Source: Shewanella electrodiphila (lineage in GTDB: Bacteria; Pseudomonadota; Gammaproteobacteria; Enterobacterales; Shewanellaceae). Taken from it: DNA of 64,000 bases. The notes under the pieces are model-generated. The model did not search any database, was not told the origin of the DNA, and saw nothing but the letters and a program-made list of their open reading frames with translations. This document shows positions 18,363 to 27,789 of the stretch, in pieces (the first letter of the stretch is position 1; the number at the start of each line of letters is the position of its first letter). The translations under genes were made by a program, and so were the position numbers. Location of the stretch: assembly GCF_023283985.1 (NCBI RefSeq), contig NZ_JAKIKU010000008.1, positions 1 to 64,000 of the forward strand, in the 5' to 3' direction.

Positions 18363-19586
18363 ATGCTATTTGAAGATTTTGACCTAGATCCACGCCTATT
18401 AGACTCTCTAAAGGCTATGGGACATTTAAGCCCGACGACCGTTCAACAACAAACATTGCCAATGGCGATGGAACAACGGGATATTTTAGCTAAAGCGCCT
18501 ACAGGTACAGGTAAAACTGCAAGCTTCTTATTGCCAGCTTTACAACACTTGATTGACTTCCCGCGCCGCTTTAACGGTCAAGCCAGAATATTGATTCTGA
18601 CGCCGACCCGCGAACTTGCCAGCCAAATCCACCGTTACGCTTGCCATTTAGCCACCGATCTCGAATTAGATGTTGGTATTATTACTGGTGGCGTTCCTTA
18701 CGGACCGCAGGAAGAACAACTTGAAGAAAACATCGACCTTTTAATCGCCACTCCAGGGCGTTTAATGGAATACCTCGATAAAGGTCAATTTGAAGCAACT
18801 GAAGTTGAAATATTGATTATTGATGAAGCAGATCGCATGTTAGACATGGGATTCTCGTCAGTGGTAGAAACCATTGCCATCGAAGCTCAAGGTCGTAAAC
18901 AAAACATGCTGTTTTCTGCCACTTTAGAAGGCAGCGGTGTTGCTCGTTTTGCTCACGTACTATTAGAAGACCCTGTCACCATTGACGTTGAGTCTCCTCG
19001 TAGCGAAAAAGCCAAAATCCACCAATGGGCGCATTTAGCCGATAACAATGTGCATAAATTTGCTTTGTTATGTAACTTGCTTCAGCAAGAAGAAGTTAAG
19101 CGCACTATTGTGTTCGTTAAAACACGTGAAGTCGTCGCCAGCCTCGAAGGCTTGCTATTAAAAGCAGGTATTCCTTGCGCATTCTTACGTGGTGATATGG
19201 AGCAAAAGAAACGCTTCCAAGCATTAAGTAAGTTCAGTAAAGGTGAAGTCAACATTTTACTTGCCACTGACGTTGCTGCACGTGGTATTGATATTGATGG
19301 GATCACTCACGTTATCAACTACGATATGCCTCGTTCTGCTGATGCCTATGTTCACCGTATTGGCCGAACAGCTCGTGCCGGAGCCAAAGGTACTGCTATC
19401 TCATTAGTTGAAGCTCATGATATGCGTATCGTTAGCAAAATTGAACGCTATATTGAGCAGCCATTGAAGCGTCGTTATATCGATGGGTTAAGACCAACGC
19501 ACAAAGAAGCAAAAGTCCCAGGTAAGAAGAAAGACAAGAATAAGATTGCAGCGAAAAAATCGAAGAAGAACAAAAAGAAAAAATAA
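18363..19586 (+). CDS. srmB: ATP-dependent RNA helicase SrmB
   Basis: A 407-residue DEAD-box helicase involved in 50S subunit assembly. Motifs in order: Q motif, Walker A APTGTGKT (I), PTRELA (Ia), TPGRL (Ib), DEAD (II) near 157-160, SAT (III), ATDVAARGID (V) and HRIGRTARAG (VI). The tail is a Lys-rich stretch (about 380-407), typical for RNA contact. The neighbour trmN6 supports SrmB rather than another DEAD-box paralogue. Confidence 0.93.
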   Translation: MLFEDFDLDPRLLDSLKAMGHLSPTTVQQQTLPMAMEQRDILAKAPTGTGKTASFLLPALQHLIDFPRRFNGQARILILTPTRELASQIHRYACHLATDLELDVGIITGGVPYGPQEEQLEENIDLLIATPGRLMEYLDKGQFEATEVEILIIDEADRMLDMGFSSVVETIAIEAQGRKQNMLFSATLEGSGVARFAHVLLEDPVTIDVESPRSEKAKIHQWAHLADNNVHKFALLCNLLQQEEVKRTIVFVKTREVVASLEGLLLKAGIPCAFLRGDMEQKKRFQALSKFSKGEVNILLATDVAARGIDIDGITHVINYDMPRSADAYVHRIGRTARAGAKGTAISLVEAHDMRIVSKIERYIEQPLKRRYIDGLRPTHKEAKVPGKKKDKNKIAAKKSKKNKKKK

Positions 19587-19623
19587 ACCTGCGATGCAAA
19601 GCTGAAATAAGCAAATTTTTATC

Positions 19624-19660
19624 AAAGCCCTGAATTGTTTACTCAATTCAGGGCTTTTTT
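19624..19660 (+). terminator. Terminator after srmB
   Basis: A 14-bp perfect stem (AAAGCCCTGAATTG with its complement), loop TTTACT, six T. It lies 38 nt past the srmB stop codon. Confidence 0.9.
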
Positions 19661-19880
19661 GTGGTCATAAATCAATTTGGTAGCGTATTGCTCTGTTTAA
19701 TCGTGAAATAAATTTTCTGAAACATTTAATTCACAACTAACGCTTTTGCTTCAATTCGTTGTCTGTTAATTTAGAGTCTATATTGCTCTAAGTCTTTAAT
19801 ATTTTAATAAGAAAACTAAGTTTTTAGCAGAGTAGTCCTTTAGAGCCAACAATGTCGTTTTAGTATGGATACGTTTATCA

Positions 19881-21083
19881 ATGAAAAGAATATTAAGAAT
19901 CCTCTCTCCGCTGTTTATTCTAGTGGTATTTATCGGCCTCGCTGCCGTTTTGCTGAGTACTCAACAAGCTCCTGAACAAAAAGAAGAACAAGTTAAAACA
20001 CCTATCATTGATATCTTGACCGTTGAACAGCAAACAGTATCGTTAAATTTGCCATCATATGGTGTTGTCAGTCCTAAATATAAAACTCAATTAGTCACTG
20101 AAGTACAAGGACGACTGGTGAGTTTAGACCCAAGCTTTGTTGCAGGCGGAATTGTTCAGCAAGGGCAAGCTCTCGCTCAAATAGAGCCTTCTGACTATCA
20201 AGCTGATTTCATTCAAGCAGAAGCGACGTTGGCGCAAGCTAACGCAGCACTAAATGAAGAGATTGCCCGCGGTGAAGTGGCAAAAATTGAATTCAAAGAC
20301 TTTGATAATGGCTTACCGCCTGAGTTAGGTTTACGTATCCCGCAGTTAAAGAAAGAACAAGCCAACGTTAAATATGCCAAAGCCGCTTTAGCTAGAGCGC
20401 AGCGCAACTTAGAGCGCACCGTTATTCGCGCCCCTTTTGATGGCATCATCAAAGCTCGCAATGTTGATTTAGGTCAGTATGTTTCATTAGGTACCAATTT
20501 AGGTGAGCTTTACGATATTAGTATTGCTGAAGTGCGCCTACCGTTAACCAACAACGACCTAGCTTATTTAGAGTCTGTCGATAACCCTGATACTTCGGTG
20601 ATATTAAGTGCTTCACTCGCAGGTAAATCATTTACATGGAATGGCAACATTGTCCGCAGTGAAAATGTTATAGATGAACAAAACCGCATGGTCTACTTGG
20701 TTGCTGAAGTAAAAGATCCATACCTACGTAATCAACGCAGTGAAGATGAGCTACCACTTAAATATGGCAGTTTTGTCACTGCAATCATTAAAGGCCGCAC
20801 GGTCGACGGTATTGTTAAATTACCACGCTACGTGGTTCGTCAAGACCAAGTCGCCATTGTCAAAGACGATAACACCATTGAAATCCGTAAAGTGAATATT
20901 GTTCGTACAGACATTGAGAATGTGTTTATCAAAGACAGCTTAGCAACGGGCGAGCGCGTTTCGATTACTGATATTAGTAACTTGGTTTCAGGTCAAAAAG
21001 TGAAGTTACTCGGTGAAGAGTCTGAAGAAGTTGAAATAGAGTCGGAAGATCCCGAAGCAATATCATTGGCAGGTGAGCAATAA
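19881..21083 (+). CDS. RND efflux periplasmic adaptor (membrane fusion protein)
   Basis: A 400-residue HlyD/AcrA-type adaptor. One N-terminal membrane anchor (about 9-27), no lipobox, then lipoyl halves around residues 60-110 and 170-205, a coiled-coil hairpin between them (about 110-165, Ala/Gln-rich heptads), a beta-barrel domain and an acidic C-terminal tail. It should link the inner-membrane pump to an outer-membrane channel. Its stop overlaps the pump start by one base (TAATG). No TolC-like gene or regulator lies next to it, so the channel is probably encoded elsewhere. Confidence 0.92.
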   Translation: MKRILRILSPLFILVVFIGLAAVLLSTQQAPEQKEEQVKTPIIDILTVEQQTVSLNLPSYGVVSPKYKTQLVTEVQGRLVSLDPSFVAGGIVQQGQALAQIEPSDYQADFIQAEATLAQANAALNEEIARGEVAKIEFKDFDNGLPPELGLRIPQLKKEQANVKYAKAALARAQRNLERTVIRAPFDGIIKARNVDLGQYVSLGTNLGELYDISIAEVRLPLTNNDLAYLESVDNPDTSVILSASLAGKSFTWNGNIVRSENVIDEQNRMVYLVAEVKDPYLRNQRSEDELPLKYGSFVTAIIKGRTVDGIVKLPRYVVRQDQVAIVKDDNTIEIRKVNIVRTDIENVFIKDSLATGERVSITDISNLVSGQKVKLLGEESEEVEIESEDPEAISLAGEQ

Positions 21084-24000
21084 TGGATACCAATAAAGGA
21101 ATTATTGCTTGGTTTGCTCGCAACAATGTTGCCGCAAATCTGCTGATGTTTGCCTTGTTAATTGGTGGACTATTTAGCTCATTGCTGATTAACAAAGAAG
21201 TGTTCCCAACATTTGAACTCAACTTGCTCAATATTTCAGTCGCTTACCCTGGCGCTGCACCGCAAGAGATTGAGGAAGGGATTAACATAAAAATCGAAGA
21301 AGCCATTCAAGATATCAACGGCATTAAGAAGGTCACTTCTGTCGCCAGTGATAGTGTCGGCTCTGTGACGATTGAAGTTGAAGACGGCTATGAAGTGCAG
21401 CAAGTTTTGGATGAAGCTAAACTACGAATAGATGCTATTTCAACTTTCCCCGATAACATTGAAAAGCCCAATATTTATCAAATAAAACCTGAGAATAATG
21501 TTATTTGGGTGTCGGTGTATGGCGATATTAGCCTGCACGAAATGAAGGAAATGGCTAAGAGCATTCGTGATGACATTACAGATTTACCTGCAGTAACACG
21601 CGCACAAGTTACTGGAGTGCGCGATTATGAAATCGGTATCGAGCTATCGGAAGATAAACTGCGAGAATACGATCTCACCTTCTCTCAAGTCGCTCAAGCG
21701 GTGCAAAACTCATCTATAGATTTACCTGGTGGCTCAATTCGAGCTCAAGATGGTGATATTTTACTGCGCACCAAAGGCCAAGCATATACAGGTGAAGACT
21801 TCTCTAAAATCGTAGTCACGACACGCCCTGATGGTAGCCGAATAATGCTACCTGAAGTCGCGACGATTAAAGACGACTTTGAAGAACGTTTAGAATACAC
21901 CCGCTTTAATGGCAAACCCGCAGCCATTATCGAAATTACCAGTATTGACGATCAAAATGCATTAGCAATATCTGAACAAGTTAAAAGCTATATAGCAGAA
22001 AGAAAGACCACCTTACCGGCCAATATTGAACTCGATACTTGGGGGGATTTAACCCACTACCTTGAAGGTCGTTTAAACATGATGTTGTCGAACATGTTTT
22101 ACGGTGCTTTATTGGTGTTTATTATTCTGGCGCTGTTTTTAGATCTTAAGTTAGCATTTTGGGTCATGGTCGGCTTACCAGTGTGTTTTCTTGGCACCAT
22201 CTTATTGATGCCATTAGAGCCATTTAATCTATCAATTAATATGCTGACCTTATTCGCCTTTATTCTGGTGTTGGGGATCGTCGTCGATGATGCCATTGTC
22301 ATCGGCGAAAGTGCCTACAGTGAAATTGAAAAACACGGTCAATCTCTCGATAACGTCGTCAAAGGCGTGCAAAAGGTTGCTATGCCCGCCACTTTCGGGG
22401 TACTCACAACCATTGCGGCATTCATTCCAATGATCATGGTATCTGGGCCGATGGGAGTGATTTGGAAATCAATTGGCATGGTGGTGATTTTAGCTTTGGC
22501 CTTTTCGCTTATTGAATCAAAGCTTATTTTACCTGCGCATTTAGCGCACATGAAAGTGAAGAAAAAGCGCCCGCCAACCAATGTATTTTCAAAGTACAAA
22601 GTAAAACTGAACGAAAAACTACAGTACTTTATTCACAATAATTACCGCCAATTTTTAGGTAAGTGTATTACCCATCGATACAATGTCGTCGCAGCCTTTG
22701 TTGGAGTATTGATCTTATCTTTGGCATTGGTAGGAAGCGGTAAAGTACGTTGGGTGTTTTTCCCAGATATTCCGTCAGACTTTATTCAAGTACAACTTGA
22801 AATGGAAGAAGGTAGCTCTGAACTTAACACCCTTGATGTCGTGCAAAAAGTAGAAGAAGCCTTATATGCAATGAACGACAAATTTGCTCAAGAGTCAGGT
22901 TCAGATGTGGTTAAACACAGTTTCATTAATATGAGTTCGAGAAGCTCAGCATTTATCTTTGCTGAATTATCAAAAGGCGAAGACCGTGAGATTGATGGCG
23001 TGACAATCGCGGCTGAATGGCGAGCACAATTACCTGAGTTGCTATCGGTTAAAAAACTCAATATTGCTGCCAGTACAAATGATGCCGGAGGCGATATTTC
23101 CTTCAGATTAACTTCAAGCAATTTAGCGCAGTTGTCTGAGGCGTCAAAAGAATTAAAAGGTAAATTAGCCACCTATGAAGGTGTCTATGATATCTCTGAT
23201 AACTTTTCATCTGGCAGCCAAGAAATTCGTCTAAATATTCGTCCTGAAGCTGAAGCCCAGGGGCTCACTCTGTCTGATTTAGCTCGCCAAGTTCGTTATG
23301 GGTTTTATGGCTATGAAGCCCAGCGAATTTTGCGTAATAAAGAAGAAGTGAAAGTCATGGTGCGCTATCCGCTTGAGCAGCGTCGCACCATTGGTCACCT
23401 TGAGAACATGCTTATTCGCACGCCCCAGGGCGTTGCAGTGCCTTTCTCAACAGTGGCAGATATTGAACTAGGTGAGTCGTTTGCGTCTATTACCCGTGTT
23501 GATGGTCGCAGGGCGATTACGATTACCGCTAACGTCAATAAAAATGCGGTTGAGCCGTCAAAAGTTGTCAGTGAAATTCAAGAGGATTTCTTACCTGAAC
23601 TCACCAGTCAATATACAGAAGTCAATGCTTCTCTTGATGGCGGTAGTCAAGATGAGCAAGACGCCATGTTAGGTTTAGTGCAAGGTTTCTTCTTTGCGAT
23701 GTTTACCATTTATGCACTTATGGCAATTCCGCTTAAATCATACACTCAGCCGATGATTATCATGTCGGTTATCCCATTTGGGATGATTGGCGCATTGTTT
23801 GGCCATTATCTACTTGGGATATCCATGAGTGTATTGAGCTTGTGTGGCATTGTCGCATTAGCAGGGGTTGTGGTTAATGACTCATTGATTCTAGTCGACT
23901 TTGTTAATCGAGCCCGCAAAGAAGGTTACTCAGTTTTAGACTCAGCCATTGACTCTGGTTGCTATCGTTTTAGGGCCATTATCTTAACCTCAATGACCAC

Positions 24001-24223
24001 CTTTGTCGGCTTAGTGCCCATCTTGCTCGAGAAAAGCTTACAAGCAAAAATTGTCATCCCGATGGCCACATCACTGGCATTTGGTATTTTATTCTCAACC
24101 GTAGTGACGTTGATTTTAGTACCTGTGTTGTACATCATTTTAGAAGATGTCAAAAGCGTACTTCGCCGATTATTCATTTGGTGGTGGCAACCTAAAAAGG
24201 ACGATGATGAAGCCTACAATTAA
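21083..24223 (+). CDS. RND efflux transporter, HAE1-like permease
   Basis: A 1046-residue AcrB-like proton-driven permease. It has the duplicated plan of one helix, a large periplasmic domain and five or six helices, twice. The relay Asp pair is visible in LGIVVDDAIVIGE (helix 4), and the second half carries GVVVNDSLILVDF. Substrate cannot be told from sequence; it belongs to the broad group of drug, detergent or solvent pumps. It forms a two-gene operon with the adaptor. Confidence 0.93.
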   Translation: MDTNKGIIAWFARNNVAANLLMFALLIGGLFSSLLINKEVFPTFELNLLNISVAYPGAAPQEIEEGINIKIEEAIQDINGIKKVTSVASDSVGSVTIEVEDGYEVQQVLDEAKLRIDAISTFPDNIEKPNIYQIKPENNVIWVSVYGDISLHEMKEMAKSIRDDITDLPAVTRAQVTGVRDYEIGIELSEDKLREYDLTFSQVAQAVQNSSIDLPGGSIRAQDGDILLRTKGQAYTGEDFSKIVVTTRPDGSRIMLPEVATIKDDFEERLEYTRFNGKPAAIIEITSIDDQNALAISEQVKSYIAERKTTLPANIELDTWGDLTHYLEGRLNMMLSNMFYGALLVFIILALFLDLKLAFWVMVGLPVCFLGTILLMPLEPFNLSINMLTLFAFILVLGIVVDDAIVIGESAYSEIEKHGQSLDNVVKGVQKVAMPATFGVLTTIAAFIPMIMVSGPMGVIWKSIGMVVILALAFSLIESKLILPAHLAHMKVKKKRPPTNVFSKYKVKLNEKLQYFIHNNYRQFLGKCITHRYNVVAAFVGVLILSLALVGSGKVRWVFFPDIPSDFIQVQLEMEEGSSELNTLDVVQKVEEALYAMNDKFAQESGSDVVKHSFINMSSRSSAFIFAELSKGEDREIDGVTIAAEWRAQLPELLSVKKLNIAASTNDAGGDISFRLTSSNLAQLSEASKELKGKLATYEGVYDISDNFSSGSQEIRLNIRPEAEAQGLTLSDLARQVRYGFYGYEAQRILRNKEEVKVMVRYPLEQRRTIGHLENMLIRTPQGVAVPFSTVADIELGESFASITRVDGRRAITITANVNKNAVEPSKVVSEIQEDFLPELTSQYTEVNASLDGGSQDEQDAMLGLVQGFFFAMFTIYALMAIPLKSYTQPMIIMSVIPFGMIGALFGHYLLGISMSVLSLCGIVALAGVVVNDSLILVDFVNRARKEGYSVLDSAIDSGCYRFRAIILTSMTTFVGLVPILLEKSLQAKIVIPMATSLAFGILFSTVVTLILVPVLYIILEDVKSVLRRLFIWWWQPKKDDDEAYN

Positions 24224-24237
24224 CCTAATGCTTGAAA

Positions 24238-24296
24238 CTAATTCTAGGCTTTAAATACTAGTTTTAGGCTTTAAACACTAGCTCTAGGCTTAAACA
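24238..24296. repeat. Three imperfect 20-nt tandem repeats after the RND pump
   Basis: Units at 24238-24257, 24258-24277 and 24278-24296 share the pattern CTAnnnnTAGGCTTTAAAnA; the third lacks one T. They start 14 nt after the pump stop codon and precede the terminator. Confidence 0.88.
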
Positions 24297-24313
24297 CAGT
24301 AAAGTAATTCATT

Positions 24314-24338
24314 AAAAGGGAGCGAAAGCTCCCTTTTT
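24314..24338 (+). terminator. Terminator after the RND operon
   Basis: A perfect 10-bp stem AAAAGGGAGC / GCTCCCTTTT with a GAAA tetraloop and a T run. Confidence 0.9.
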
Positions 24339-24507
24339 ATTCCTTAAAGCTCCCCTCTTTAATTTCTCCAACGGCATGAGTTGTCTCACCTTAGCGAATT
24401 GAAAGGCTATTATAGTTAAGCTTTATTTATGCGAGCCGCAAAACAGTAATCAAGTTGAGTTAAGGCTAAAATGAGCGTTTTACAGTCAGGCTTAACATGG
24501 CAAAATT

Positions 24508-25200
24508 ATGACAGAAACACTCAACTCCGAAATAATCAACGCCAAAAATCACAAACAAGAATTAATAGAATCTACTGAGCCCTATAATTCAAGTGAACCC
24601 CATGATTCAACCTTGGTTTACGATATTCGTCAAAGCCGCTACCTGAATATTACCGGCCGCTGTACCTTAAGGTGTCAATTCTGTCCTAAACACAATGGTT
24701 CCAAGCAGGTTCACCAATATGAACTGTCTTTAGACAAACAAGTGAAGCCAGCTGATATTATCCCGCTTTTAGGTAAGGTAACTGACTTTGATGAATATGT
24801 ATTTTGTGGATATGGCGAGCCAACGCTTAATTTAGAAACCCTGATAACGGTTGCGACATACATCAAGTCTGAAGGCGGTAAAACTCGTCTTAATTCTGAT
24901 GGACTGGGCAATCTATTTCATCGAAGAAACATCCTTCCAGAACTCTCAGCTTGTATTGATAGTTTATCTATTTCACTTAATGCGGACACCGAAGCGCTTT
25001 ATATCCAACACTGTAAACCTAAACTCAAAGGCGCTTATGACGCACTGCTAGCCTTCATTGAGCTTGCACCACAATATATTCCTCAAGTTCAAATCTCAGC
25101 CATTAATGGGCTCGATCAGGTCGATATTGCGCGATGCCGAGAAATAGTCGAACAAAGAGGCTGTGAGTTTAAGCAAAGAGAACTGGATATTGTGGGTTAA
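24508..25200 (+). CDS. Radical SAM protein, TatD-associated type
   Basis: A 230-residue short radical SAM enzyme. The cluster motif is Cys-x3-Cys-x2-Cys (near 55-62: GRCTLRCQFC), followed by a Gly-Tyr-Gly-Glu-Pro SAM-binding segment (near 97). There is no C-terminal auxiliary cluster domain. It resembles the small radical SAM proteins often linked to TatD nucleases, whose reaction is unknown. No TatD gene is nearby here. It is transcribed alone. Confidence 0.75.
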   Translation: MTETLNSEIINAKNHKQELIESTEPYNSSEPHDSTLVYDIRQSRYLNITGRCTLRCQFCPKHNGSKQVHQYELSLDKQVKPADIIPLLGKVTDFDEYVFCGYGEPTLNLETLITVATYIKSEGGKTRLNSDGLGNLFHRRNILPELSACIDSLSISLNADTEALYIQHCKPKLKGAYDALLAFIELAPQYIPQVQISAINGLDQVDIARCREIVEQRGCEFKQRELDIVG

Positions 25201-25309
25201 TCTAGCGCTTTTTTGGTAATAAAATCGTTAAAAAAGCTTTACTGAGGTCAACCTAGTAAAGCTTTCGTGATAACATCAGCCTATCGGGACAGTTAATATA
25301 AGTAAGTGA

Positions 25310-27541
25310 ATGTTTAAAAGACAAACCAATAAAAACGTCTCAAAATTTCTGCTCATTTCAGCGCAAGATATCCATTGGAGTCGTCAACAGGTCTTGGCCT
25401 TAGCAAGTCAATTGTCTGTGATGATCATCAGCGTCATTATTTTTACCACCCTATTACTCAGCTTGGGCGAACGTCGCTTACAAGAGGATTGGGCCGATAA
25501 ACGTTACAGTGAATTGCAAACTGTAGGTACACTGGCGTCAGATAAAGTTAACTTCCTTAAGTTTCGTACCCAAGCCTTTGCTAATGGCGAGTTGATGAAC
25601 CAGTATTTAACAACGCCAGCAGAACTTCAAAAAGAACGCTTACTCGAAAATTGGTCTGGGTTACTGACTCATATTCCAGAACTATTGGGACTCACCTTAT
25701 TTGATCCTCAGGGTAATATCCGTATTGCCACCACCCCAGCCTTTGATAACATCTCGCTTCCTGAAGTCGTGTTAAGTAAAGATAAAATCATGGGCGGTAA
25801 TGATATTTATTCTTCTCAGATTCAATTTGTGCCTATCAATGGCAAACTGGTTCCTTTTGTTTTTCAGTTAGCTTGGATTGAAAACCCCGATCAAAGTATT
25901 CGTGGATATTTAGTCACTTACAATTCCATTACCGAAGTACTGCAATCGATTAAACCCGCGTTCTTCAATCACGATACACCGCTATTGTTACTCGGCGAAG
26001 ACGGTAAATTATACGCAGGTGATGAACAAAACAGTCCACTCAAGAAAATGCCCAATGCCTTAGGTGGCAGTTTGCAACAAAGTTATCCGTCTATTTGGCA
26101 ACAAATGGCCAATACCAATTTTGGTCAGTATCACAATGATGTCGGTACATTTGTGTTTCTTAAAATTGAGCTTGCTGCCCATCACCCTATCATTAGGGAA
26201 TATTATTTATTGTCATATATTCGCCACGAAGATATTGCAGCAAGGTTTGAGCGGTGGCGTTATATCCTAATGAGTTTCGGCGTCATTATTGCGGCATTAG
26301 CCAGTGCATTACTGTTTACTCGTCACCGTTTTCAACTTGAGAAAAACGCCAACACGAACAGCATTACCCTGTCCAGCAGTCTGTTCAATAGCCATCAAAG
26401 CTGTTTATTGGTGAATAACAGCGGAAGAGTCATTAAAGCCAATAAACAAGCCGCTGAAACCTTGTCTTTAGACATCGACGAGCTACTAGAAAGAAGATTA
26501 CAGCGAATACTGCAACTAGAAGACCACACTTATCAAGCATTAGTACAAGCAATGAATGGCAATAAACCTTGGTCTGAAGTCATCAGCTTTAACGATCAAA
26601 ATTGCACCATTTACGTTTATGCTCAACCAGGTACAACTCACTTAAAAAGTGAACACTATTGGGTGATTACCTTTGAGAATGTCACCGAATTAAGCACAGT
26701 AAAACAGCAAGCCTATAGCTATCAGTTATTGTCAGAAAGTGATGTCGCGACAGCATTGACCGATGCAAATGGTGAGCTTATTAAGTTTAACCATAAATTC
26801 AAAAAACTGTTAGATGTCGAAGAAGCGAGTAAAGCTAATATTGTTGATTTATTAGGCGAAGAAATAACTCAACAATGGACCGACATTACCAGCCGCTTAA
26901 GTTTACAAGGAAAGTGGAAAGGCCAAATCATAGCCAACACAGGCACACGATTTGCTAATAGTTTAAAAGCCAGTATTCAAGCAGAACATTCACTTGATGG
27001 TGATATAGAGTACTTAGTGATTACCTTACAGGTATTAAAACAGCAGACATTATCTAAGCAACTCCCATCACAGCAATCGCCATTAAGTTCGATGATATTG
27101 CCATTAGCCGAATTAGAAATACATTTTAGTACGTTAACAGAGCCTAATCGCGAGCAAACCTGTTTAATGATTATGGATATTAACCCTGAAGGATTAATTA
27201 GCCATATCAGCGATATTGATCATCTTGAAAAACGTCAAAAAGACATTGAGATTCAGTTGCTGATTGATTTGCCTACAGGTTATCAAGTTGCCCGTTGGCG
27301 TTTAGGGTCATTAGTGATTTTATTGCCGTTGAGTGATTCAATTCAAGCGCACAAATATGCAATGAGTACGATGGATAGGTTAGAGCAAAGCGACTTAAAT
27401 GAAGGGATTAATATCGGCATTGCTGGTTACCCTGAACAGCAAAGTTTTGAAGACTATTTAGCCAACGCTGAAGTTGCATTGAAACGCGCTAAGCAAACGG
27501 GTGATCAAAACATCTGCCAAGCTTTTACTCGCAAGGCTTAA
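25310..27541 (+). CDS. Membrane sensor with PAS-like domains and degenerate GGDEF-like C-terminus
   Basis: A 743-residue protein. A first membrane helix (about 30-52), a periplasmic sensor region of about 260 residues, a second helix (about 316-337), two PAS-like modules (about 350-460 and 470-570) and a C-terminal domain (about 595-740). The last resembles a GGDEF fold: it ends in the family-like pattern GINIGIAGYP, then ANAEVALKRAKQTG. The catalytic GGDEF motif, however, is replaced by a segment around LGSLVILLP. It is therefore probably not a diguanylate cyclase. No EAL domain follows. The ligand is unknown. Confidence 0.72.
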   Translation: MFKRQTNKNVSKFLLISAQDIHWSRQQVLALASQLSVMIISVIIFTTLLLSLGERRLQEDWADKRYSELQTVGTLASDKVNFLKFRTQAFANGELMNQYLTTPAELQKERLLENWSGLLTHIPELLGLTLFDPQGNIRIATTPAFDNISLPEVVLSKDKIMGGNDIYSSQIQFVPINGKLVPFVFQLAWIENPDQSIRGYLVTYNSITEVLQSIKPAFFNHDTPLLLLGEDGKLYAGDEQNSPLKKMPNALGGSLQQSYPSIWQQMANTNFGQYHNDVGTFVFLKIELAAHHPIIREYYLLSYIRHEDIAARFERWRYILMSFGVIIAALASALLFTRHRFQLEKNANTNSITLSSSLFNSHQSCLLVNNSGRVIKANKQAAETLSLDIDELLERRLQRILQLEDHTYQALVQAMNGNKPWSEVISFNDQNCTIYVYAQPGTTHLKSEHYWVITFENVTELSTVKQQAYSYQLLSESDVATALTDANGELIKFNHKFKKLLDVEEASKANIVDLLGEEITQQWTDITSRLSLQGKWKGQIIANTGTRFANSLKASIQAEHSLDGDIEYLVITLQVLKQQTLSKQLPSQQSPLSSMILPLAELEIHFSTLTEPNREQTCLMIMDINPEGLISHISDIDHLEKRQKDIEIQLLIDLPTGYQVARWRLGSLVILLPLSDSIQAHKYAMSTMDRLEQSDLNEGINIGIAGYPEQQSFEDYLANAEVALKRAKQTGDQNICQAFTRKA

Positions 27542-27602
27542 ATTTATTCGCAACACATAAAGTACAGAGCGGATATTTTGCTTATCAATCTGCCAGAACC
27601 TG

Positions 27603-27743
27603 AACTATATATTAGGAAGGAACTGTATATTAGGGCTGAACGAAAATTGCAGCCCTTGTGTTTCATTATGGTATCGCCTAAAGCTGTTTAATTGAAATAG
27701 CCAAAAGCTGCTTAATTGATATGACCTAAAGTGGTTTAAGTAT
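27603..27743. repeat. Two short tandem duplications in the 3' intergenic region
   Basis: First, an 18-nt unit (AACTATATATTAGG core) is repeated at 27603 and 27621. Then a 24-nt unit is present three times in tandem (27672-27695, 27696-27719, 27720-27743), copies differing at a few positions. The region lies between convergent genes and has no clear hairpin terminator. Confidence 0.85.
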
Positions 27744-27789
27744 ATTGAAAGCTTAAGTTAACCTGATAAAAAACAGCTAACACAGCGAC

